Shown piece by piece: positions 1 to 5,557 of a stretch of 5,557 nt of DNA; the first letter of the stretch is position 1; every line of letters starts with the position of its first letter. The notes beneath the pieces were generated by a model. The model worked only from the letters and a program-made list of their open reading frames with translations, made no database searches and had not been told where the DNA came from. The translations under genes and the position numbers were made by a program. This DNA comes from Desulfuromonadaceae bacterium (GTDB lineage Bacteria; Desulfobacterota; Desulfuromonadia; Desulfuromonadales; Syntrophotaleaceae), in assembly GCA_021107335.1 (NCBI GenBank), contig JAIOSZ010000223.1:1-5557 (forward strand), read 5' to 3'.

Positions 1-301
1 GCGGCCGGGCGATGGAGGTGCCGAGAAAGTAGCGTCCCTCGTAGATAGCGTTGGCGCGGAACATGGGGAAGACGAAGTCGCGGACGAATTCCTCGCGAAG
101 GTCCTCGATAAAGCATTTGCTGGCACCGGTCTGCTTGGCCTTCTCAGGAATGCCGTCGAGCTCTTCGGCCTGACCGAGGTCGGCAGCAAAGGCGATGACT
201 TCGCAGCCATGTTCCTCGATCAACCAACGCAGAATAATGGAGGTGTCGAGGCCTCCCGAATAGGCCAAAACTGCTTTTTTGACGGAACCGTGTTTGGACA
301 T
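1..301 (-). CDS. argG: Argininosuccinate synthase, N-terminal part (runs off the left edge)
   Basis: ArgG joins citrulline and aspartate, using ATP (to AMP and pyrophosphate), to form argininosuccinate, the penultimate step of arginine synthesis in the cytoplasm. The first 100 residues are visible, about a quarter of the usual 400 or so. The reading frame is open to the window edge, so the gene is cut by the window and shows no sign of being broken. Residues 13-21 read AYSGGLDTS, the ATP-pyrophosphatase P-loop of this family. AFAADLGQ (37-44), the segment [13 protein letters not shown] (64-76) and [14 protein letters not shown] (87-100) are typical ArgG sequence, the last contributing to the citrulline-binding region in family members. 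The ATG at 299-301 is chosen because AAGGAG (307-312) lies 5 bases upstream and the P-loop sits at the expected distance. It lies downstream of argF and the RDD gene in the same direction, after a 118-base gap that could hold its own promoter. Identification is very secure. Confidence 0.97.
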   Translation of the reverse strand, partial: MSKHGSVKKAVLAYSGGLDTSIILRWLIEEHGCEVIAFAADLGQAEELDGIPEKAKQTGASKCFIEDLREEFVRDFVFPMFRANAIYEGRYFLGTSIARP

Positions 302-419
302 GAGATCTCCTTGTAACTATAAATGAGTCGCTTTTTAAAGCGTTTGTCTTGATATAAATAAATCAGTGGCAACGGGCTGCAGAAATGGTCAAGAGTTGTC
401 TTGGTCTGCCTGTTCCGGT
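302..419 (-). promoter_or_regulatory. argG leader region with small dyads (function unproven)
   Basis: This 118-base gap between the RDD gene and argG is the longest non-coding stretch in the window and is AT-rich near argG. It contains a perfect 6-bp dyad with a 2-base centre at 329-342 (CGCTTT/AAAGCG) and a 5-bp dyad with a 4-base centre at 390-403 (CAAGA/TCTTG). The 8-mer TTGTCTTG (plus strand) occurs twice, at 344-351 and 396-403. A TTGACC hexamer reading toward argG lies at 387-392, but no good -10 box follows at 16-18 bases, so I cannot place a promoter. No convincing ArgR box was found. Regulation of argG from here is inferred only from gap length and these dyads. Confidence 0.3.
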
Positions 420-1148
420 TTAGAGCTTGACCACATAACTACTGGCAATTCTGTCGTGCAGTCCCTGTTTGCGCTCGTCAAAGGCCACCATCAGATAGCC
501 GATACCGAGGATGATGCCTGAGATAAATTTGCCGATCGTCTCTCGCAGGGCCGCACCGCCATAGCCGAGATCGCCGCCATCCTTGTGGATGACCTTGATG
601 CGCAGGGCCATTTTGCCCAGGGTCTGTCCGCAGGAACCGGTAAAAATAATATAGTAGGCCAGGCCGAGCACCGTGGTAAAGAGCCAGATAAGCACTGCCA
701 TGGAACCGTTGCCGTTGCCGAGGCCGCCCACAAGGGAGCCGCTGGCGCTGAGGACAAAACCGCAGACAACCTGCAGAATAACAACCACTACTGAGTCCAA
801 CAGGGAGGCCACCACTCGCAACCAGAAGCCAGCGTATTGCTGCTGCACGGTGGCTCCATCCGGCAAGGCATGGGCGACCAGGGTCAAGCCACAATTGCGG
901 CAGCGGTCCGCGGCCTTCTGCCGCAGATTGCAAGCCGTACAAGTGACCAGTACCTCTTCCGGCAATTTTACCGGTGGGACATTTTCTTGGGGTGGTTGAA
1001 CTTCTGGGGCCGGTTGAACCTCTGCAGGTGGTTTGTCGAAGGGAAACGACTGCCCGCAGCTCGGGCAATTAACCCGGTGGACGTCGGCAGGAATGGCCTG
1101 CTCGGCAATATCTTTGTTGAACCCGCAGTGGGGGCAACGAATCTCCAT
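420..1148 (-). CDS. Zinc-ribbon and RDD-domain membrane protein of unknown function
   Basis: This 242-residue protein has three parts. Residues 5-31 hold two Cys pairs (CPHC 5-8, CPSC 28-31), resembling the MJ0042-type zinc ribbon often found at the start of deltaproteobacterial proteins. Residues 38-63 are a Pro/Glu/Gln-rich linker with an imperfect EVQPAP/EVQPPQ repeat. A second zinc-ribbon-like module follows (C70, C73, C83, C86). From about 105 to the end is an RDD domain: R111 and D118 at the first membrane helix (about 109-133), a second helix (about 150-170), GQTLGK (174-179), a weaker third hydrophobic stretch (about 207-223) and a closing LHDRIASSYVV, where D232 is probably the second signature Asp. 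No signal peptide is seen, so the zinc modules are probably cytoplasmic. The ATG is supported by AGGAG (1154-1158) 5 bases upstream. The gene starts 25 bases after argF ends, so co-transcription is likely. The RDD family has no single known function (transport roles are suggested for some members); no link to arginine is evident from the sequence. Confidence 0.85.
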   Translation of the reverse strand: MEIRCPHCGFNKDIAEQAIPADVHRVNCPSCGQSFPFDKPPAEVQPAPEVQPPQENVPPVKLPEEVLVTCTACNLRQKAADRCRNCGLTLVAHALPDGATVQQQYAGFWLRVVASLLDSVVVVILQVVCGFVLSASGSLVGGLGNGNGSMAVLIWLFTTVLGLAYYIIFTGSCGQTLGKMALRIKVIHKDGGDLGYGGAALRETIGKFISGIILGIGYLMVAFDERKQGLHDRIASSYVVKL

Positions 1149-1173
1149 GATCTCTCCTGGTGACGGTTAGACG

Positions 1174-2082
1174 CTAGCCCATCAGGGTGGCCATAATGGC
1201 CTTCTGTACATGCAGACGATTCTCGGCTTCGTCGAAGACCACAGAATGAGGGCCTTCGATGACCTCGTCGGTAATTTCCTCGTCGCGGTGGGCCGGCAGA
1301 CAGTGCAACACAATGCACTCGGGATCGGCTAGGTTAACCACCTGACTGTTGATCTGGAAATTGGCGAAGGCTTTTTCCCGTTCCTTCTGTTCCTCTTCCT
1401 GGCCCATGCTGGCCCAGACATCGGTGTTCAGTACTTGGGCGCCCTTTGCTGCTTCCAGCGGATCGTTGGTGTAGATGACCTTAGCGCCCATCTTTTCGGC
1501 GCGGGCCACGACCTGCGGATCGGGTTCGTAGCCTGTCGGAGTGGCGATCCGCAGTTCAAAGCCGAATACCGCCGCGGCATTGATCCAGCTGTTGGCCATG
1601 TTGTTGCCGTCGCCAATCCAGCAGTAAATCAAATCCCGGTAGTTGCCCTTATGCTCAATGACGGTGAACAGGTCGGCCATGAGCTGACAGGGATGGTAGC
1701 TGTCGGTCAGGCCGTTGATGATCGGAATATCCGAGAGCAGGGCCAGTTCTTCTACCGCCGCCTGAGAAAAGGTGCGGATCATGATGCCGTCAACGTAACG
1801 GGACATAACTCGGGCGGTATCTTTGACCGGTTCGCCGCGTCCCATCTGGGTGTTGCTGGATGATAGAAAGAGGGCGTGCCCGCCCAGTTGGTACATGCCG
1901 ACTTCAAAAGAAACCCGGGTGCGGGTGGAACTTTTTTCGAATAACATGCCCAGCGTTTTGCCCTTGAGCAGGCGATGCTTTTCGCCATTTTTCTGCAGGG
2001 CTTTTAACTCTCGAGACAGGTCAAAAATCTTTTCCAATTCCTCAAGGGTCCAGTCGGTGAGGCAGAGAAAATCTTTTTTCAC
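1174..2082 (-). CDS. argF: Ornithine carbamoyltransferase (anabolic type)
   Basis: ArgF transfers the carbamoyl group of carbamoyl phosphate to ornithine, giving citrulline, in the cytoplasm; family members are usually trimers. At 302 residues it has normal length. The carbamoyl-phosphate loop SSTRTR is at 51-56, HPCQ at 130-133, the ornithine-side DVWASMG loop at 221-227, and HCLPAHR with the catalytic-type Cys261 at 260-266. All key residues are present, so the enzyme should be active. The start codon is GTG (2080-2082); it is chosen because a perfect AGGAGG (2090-2095) lies 7 bases upstream and the N-terminus MKKDFLCLTDWT matches the usual family beginning. It follows argD after 55 bases that contain a hairpin. 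Its surroundings (argB, argD, argG) favour a biosynthetic role over the catabolic arginine deiminase pathway. The aspartate-carbamoyltransferase alternative is excluded by the ornithine-type SMG loop and the context. Confidence 0.98.
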   Translation of the reverse strand: MKKDFLCLTDWTLEELEKIFDLSRELKALQKNGEKHRLLKGKTLGMLFEKSSTRTRVSFEVGMYQLGGHALFLSSSNTQMGRGEPVKDTARVMSRYVDGIMIRTFSQAAVEELALLSDIPIINGLTDSYHPCQLMADLFTVIEHKGNYRDLIYCWIGDGNNMANSWINAAAVFGFELRIATPTGYEPDPQVVARAEKMGAKVIYTNDPLEAAKGAQVLNTDVWASMGQEEEQKEREKAFANFQINSQVVNLADPECIVLHCLPAHRDEEITDEVIEGPHSVVFDEAENRLHVQKAIMATLMG

Positions 2083-2089
2083 GATCAGT

Positions 2090-2095
2090 CCTCCT
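2090..2095 (-). promoter_or_regulatory. Ribosome binding site that fixes the GTG start of argF
   Basis: On the minus strand this reads AGGAGG, a full match to the anti-Shine-Dalgarno core, 7 bases before GTG at 2080-2082. It decides the argF start, which has no ATG at this position. The strong site may compensate for the weaker start codon. Confidence 0.85.
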
Positions 2096-2102
2096 AGTAA
2101 AT

Positions 2103-2136
2103 AAGGGGCGGAACTAGCGTTTGTCGCCCTTTTTTT
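2103..2136 (+). terminator. GC-rich hairpin with T-run between argD and argF (antisense-facing)
   Basis: Plus-strand GGGCG (2106-2110) pairs with CGCCC (2125-2129), extended by a G-T wobble and two A-T pairs (2103-2105 with 2130-2132). An inner AAC/GTT pairing (2112-2114 with 2119-2121) closes a 4-base loop. A run of seven T (2130-2136) overlaps and follows the right arm, so it has the form of an intrinsic terminator for plus-strand transcription, which would be antisense to argF. In the operon direction the outer stem has a mismatch and is followed by CCTTATTTA, a weaker U-tract, so it would be at most a partial terminator or an RNA-processing or stability hairpin ahead of argF. Function is inferred from shape only. 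Confidence 0.4.
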
Positions 2137-2137
2137 G

Positions 2138-3330
<1,193 letters not shown>

Positions 3331-3331
<1 letters not shown>

Positions 3332-4218
3332 CAGGCAAACCTCCCTACGGCAGTGCCGATCCCTTTGTCGGTAAAAATTTCCAGCAGACAGGCATGTTCC
3401 ACCCGTCCGTCGATGATGTGAGCTTTGTGTACCCCTTCGCTGACGGCATCGCAGCAGCAGTTGATCTTCGGGATCATGCCGCCGCTGATGGTGCCGTCAT
3501 TGATCAGGTCAGGAGCGCGGTCGATATCGATGGTGGAAATCAGATCGCCGCTCTTGTCCTTGACCCCTTCAATATCGGTCAGCAGGATGAGCTTCTCCGC
3601 TTTCAAGGCACCGGCGATACGACCGGCCACCAGGTCGGCGTTAATGTTGTAGGTTTCGCCGTCGAGGCCTACCCCCACCGGGGCGATGACCGGAATAAAG
3701 CCGCTGTCTTCCAGGGCGTTGATGATCTCTGGGTTGATCTGCTCGACTTCGCCGACCATTCCGACATCGATGATCTCCGAGGTCAGGGTCTCGGGGTTGA
3801 GAGCTTTGACCTCCAACTTGCGCGCTACGATCAGTCGGCCATCCTTGCCACTCAAGCCCACGGCCTGCCCGTCGTGGCTGTTGATGTTGGCAACAATCTC
3901 CTTGTTGACCTTGCCGCCCAGTACCATCTCCACCACATCCATGGTTTCCGCATCGGTGACTCGCATGCCCTGAACAAAACGGGTATCTTTACCCATGGCT
4001 TGCAGCACTCGGCCGATCTGCGGTCCGCCACCGTGAACGACGACCGGATTCAGGCCGATGTACTTGAGCAGAACGATATCCTTGGCAAAGCCCCGTTTGA
4101 GCTGGTCTTCGACCATGGCGTTGCCGCCGTACTTGATGACGATAGTCTTGTTGGCGAAGCGCTTGATATAGGGCAGCGCTTCCATTAACACTCCCGCTTT
4201 TCTGATCAGTTCTTCCAT
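3331..4218 (-). CDS. argB: Acetylglutamate kinase, probably arginine-inhibited
   Basis: ArgB phosphorylates N-acetylglutamate with ATP, the second and usually controlled step of arginine synthesis. It has 295 residues, normal for the amino-acid-kinase fold. Motifs include KYGGNAM (29-35, catalytic Lys29), the glycine-rich VHGGGPQI (61-68), RVTD (86-89, substrate Arg86), NINADLVAG (191-199), LTDIEGV (213-219) and SGGMIPK (245-251) with nucleotide-site Lys251. An N-terminal helix of about 20 residues ahead of the core and the C-terminal [20 protein letters not shown] (267-286) are the features that distinguish arginine-sensitive hexameric kinases from the insensitive E. coli type, so feedback inhibition is inferred. 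Three cysteines in a row (254-256) are a minor oddity. The ATG at 4216-4218 is preferred, with a modest GGAAAG (4228-4233) upstream; Met12 is a less likely start because it would remove half of the regulatory helix. The stop overlaps the argD start by one base. Confidence 0.98.
3340..3345 (-). promoter_or_regulatory. argD ribosome binding site inside the end of argB
   Basis: GGGAGG on the minus strand lies within the last codons of argB (encoding the Gly-Arg near its C-terminus), 8 bases before the argD ATG. Together with the 1-base TGATG stop/start overlap it indicates translational coupling of argB and argD. Confidence 0.8.
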
Positions 4219-4297
4219 GCTCGAATTCTTTCCAAGATTGGATGCTTAAATAACTAATGGGTCCGTCGGTTTCGTTCTTTGAGCCAAGGGGGCTGGA
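4219..4297 (-). other. Short hslU-argB intergenic region
   Basis: This 79-base gap separates the hslU stop from the argB start. It holds a short AGCC/GGCT stem (arms at 4272-4275 and 4281-4284 or close by) with no U-run, so it is not a convincing terminator. It also has an AT-rich stretch around 4245-4256 that could belong to a promoter, but no matching -35 box at proper spacing was seen. I found no ArgR-like box. Whether argB is transcribed from here or by read-through from hslU cannot be decided from the sequence. Confidence 0.4.
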
Positions 4298-5557
4298 TTA
4301 TAAAATATATCGCGACAGATCTTCGTCCTGGGCAATATCCGCCAGATGCCGACGAACATTGTCGGCGTCGATAACCACAGACTGTTCCTGGCGCTCTGGC
4401 GCTTCGAAGGACAGATCCTCAAGGAGCTTTTCCAGAATAGTGTGCAATCTGCGGGCTCCGATGTTTTCGGTACGATCATTAACCAGGGTGGCGATGCGGG
4501 CAATTTCACGAATCGCGTCGTCGCCGAAGGTCAACTCGATGCCCTCCGTGGCCAATAAGGCCCGATACTGGAGAGTAAGGGCGTTTTGCGGTTCGGTGAG
4601 GATACGAATGAATTCCTCCTCGCCGAGATTCTCCAACTCCACCCGGATCGGGAAGCGTCCTTGCAATTCGGGGATCAGATCCGAGGGTTTAGAAATGTGA
4701 AAAGCGCCGGCCGCAATAAACAGCACGTGGTCGGTCTTGACCGGGCCGTACTTGGTGTTGACCGTGCAACCTTCGACGATGGGCAGGATGTCCCGCTGCA
4801 CCCCTTCGCGAGATACGTCGGGCCCCTGGCGGCTTCTTTGACCAGCAATCTTGTCGATCTCATCGATGAAGATGATGCCGCTCTGTTCGACTCGCTCTTT
4901 GGCCAAGGTATTGACTTTGTCCATGTCGACCAGCCGCTCGGCTTCTTCTTCAATAAGCAGTTCGCGGGCCTCGCTGACCTTGAATTTACGTTGTTTGGTC
5001 TGCTTAGGGAACAGGTTGCCGAACATCTCCTTGATGTTGAAACCCATTTCCTCGGTGCCTTGCGGAGAAAAGATTTCCATGGACGGCATCTTGGCGCTCT
5101 GGATTTCGATCTCTACCGGGCGCTCGTCGAGGTCGCCGCGGCGCAGTAATTTGCGTAGCTTGTCGCGAGTGCCGCTTGTGCTGTCATCTTCGTCCAGTTC
5201 TTGATCGTTGGTTCCAGGCAGCAGCAGGTCGAGTAGTCGTTCCTCAGCAGCATCTTCGGCCTTGATACGCACTGCCCTGGCTTCCTCGTCGCGGACCATA
5301 ATCACTGCTAAGTCTACCAGATCGCGAACCATGCTCTCGACGTCACGACCGACATAGCCGACTTCTGTGAATTTGCTCGCCTCGACCTTGATAAAGGGCG
5401 CTTGAGCCAGTTTGGCCAGCCTGCGGGCAATCTCGGTTTTGCCGACGCCTGTGGCACCGATCATGATGATGTTTTTCGGTACGATCTCGTCGCGCAGGTC
5501 ATCGGACACTTGCTGGCGCCGCCAGCGGTTACGGAGGGCGATGGCCACCGCTCGTTT
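4298..5557 (-). CDS. hslU: HslU (ClpY), AAA+ ATPase of the HslUV protease, lacking only its N-terminus at the right edge
   Basis: HslU forms a hexameric ring that unfolds proteins and feeds them to the HslV peptidase in the cytoplasm. 419 residues are visible, and the frame stays open to the edge with [12 protein letters not shown], which in HslU follows the start by about two dozen residues; against a usual length near 443, roughly 24 residues are missing. In visible numbering: Walker A GATGVGKT (34-41), pore loop GYVG (67-70), an acidic, charged I domain (about 90-220), Walker B IIFIDEID (228-235), sensor-1 region AAGAFH (282-287), arginine finger Arg301 in LQGRFPIRV, sensor-2 GARR (367-370), and the C-terminal LSRYIL tail that docks into HslV in the family. 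All are intact. ClpX is excluded: there is no N-terminal zinc domain in view and the I domain is present. The GTG at 5546-5548 encodes an internal Val and is not the start. hslV is expected just beyond the right edge, by family gene order. Confidence 0.98.
   Translation of the reverse strand, partial: KRAVAIALRNRWRRQQVSDDLRDEIVPKNIIMIGATGVGKTEIARRLAKLAQAPFIKVEASKFTEVGYVGRDVESMVRDLVDLAVIMVRDEEARAVRIKAEDAAEERLLDLLLPGTNDQELDEDDSTSGTRDKLRKLLRRGDLDERPVEIEIQSAKMPSMEIFSPQGTEEMGFNIKEMFGNLFPKQTKQRKFKVSEARELLIEEEAERLVDMDKVNTLAKERVEQSGIIFIDEIDKIAGQRSRQGPDVSREGVQRDILPIVEGCTVNTKYGPVKTDHVLFIAAGAFHISKPSDLIPELQGRFPIRVELENLGEEEFIRILTEPQNALTLQYRALLATEGIELTFGDDAIREIARIATLVNDRTENIGARRLHTILEKLLEDLSFEAPERQEQSVVIDADNVRRHLADIAQDEDLSRYIL

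Noticed and set aside
316..321. TATAGT (minus strand) as a -10 box for argG
   Set aside because: The transcript would start within the argG ribosome binding site, and no -35 hexamer lies at proper spacing.
366..380. Plus-strand TGGCAA...CTGC as a sigma-54 promoter
   Set aside because: The GG-to-GC spacing is one base short of the required 10, it points away from argG, and no plus-strand gene follows.
478..1068. Second minus-strand frame inside the RDD gene (196 codons)
   Set aside because: The overlapping frame with zinc-ribbon and RDD motifs and a good ribosome site is the real gene; this one gives a Trp/Arg-rich product with no motif.
3394..4188. Open frame of 264 codons on the plus strand opposite argB
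   Set aside because: It is an antisense shadow of a fully recognised acetylglutamate kinase, with low-complexity His/Asp-rich translation and no family motif.
4586..5149. Open frame of 187 codons on the plus strand opposite hslU
   Set aside because: It mirrors the hslU coding sequence and has no independent support.
5546..5548. GTG as a possible hslU start codon
   Set aside because: The frame continues upstream to the window edge with KRA, which matches the internal [14 protein letters not shown] region of HslU; starting here would cut off the conserved N-terminus.

Overview
The window carries six protein genes, all transcribed leftward (minus strand): hslU (5' end beyond the right edge), argB, argD, argF, a zinc-ribbon/RDD membrane protein, and argG (3' part beyond the left edge). 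There is no sign of RNA genes, insertion sequences, CRISPR arrays or phage genes. Coding density is high; the gaps between genes are about 79, 0 (a 1-base overlap), 55, 25 and 118 bases.

The organism looks like a Gram-negative deltaproteobacterium of the Desulfuromonadales (Geobacter, Pelobacter and Desulfuromonas relatives). This rests on protein style and on gene order: an HslU protease ATPase next to an argB-argD-argF-argG cluster is, as I recall, the arrangement in Geobacter-type genomes. It is an inference from memory, not a database match.

Right part (4298-5557): HslU, the AAA+ unfoldase of the HslUV (ClpYQ) protease, intact from just after its N-terminus to its C-terminal tail. Middle (1174-4218): three consecutive enzymes of arginine synthesis. 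ArgB phosphorylates N-acetylglutamate, ArgD makes N-acetylornithine, and ArgF carbamoylates ornithine to citrulline. The left-edge gene, argG (1-301), then joins citrulline to aspartate. The reductase ArgC, the deacetylation or transacetylation step (ArgE/ArgJ) and ArgH are not in the window.

The one gene that does not fit the pathway is at 420-1148: a 242-residue protein with two Cys-pair zinc-ribbon modules, a proline-rich linker and a C-terminal RDD-type membrane domain, placed between argF and argG in the same direction. It is the least understood gene here. The two non-coding stretches that deserve attention are the argD-argF gap, with a GC-rich hairpin whose T-run faces the antisense direction, and the 118-base argG leader, with small dyads and a repeated 8-mer. 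I found no clear evidence of a new biological system; most of the window is ordinary, well-conserved housekeeping sequence.
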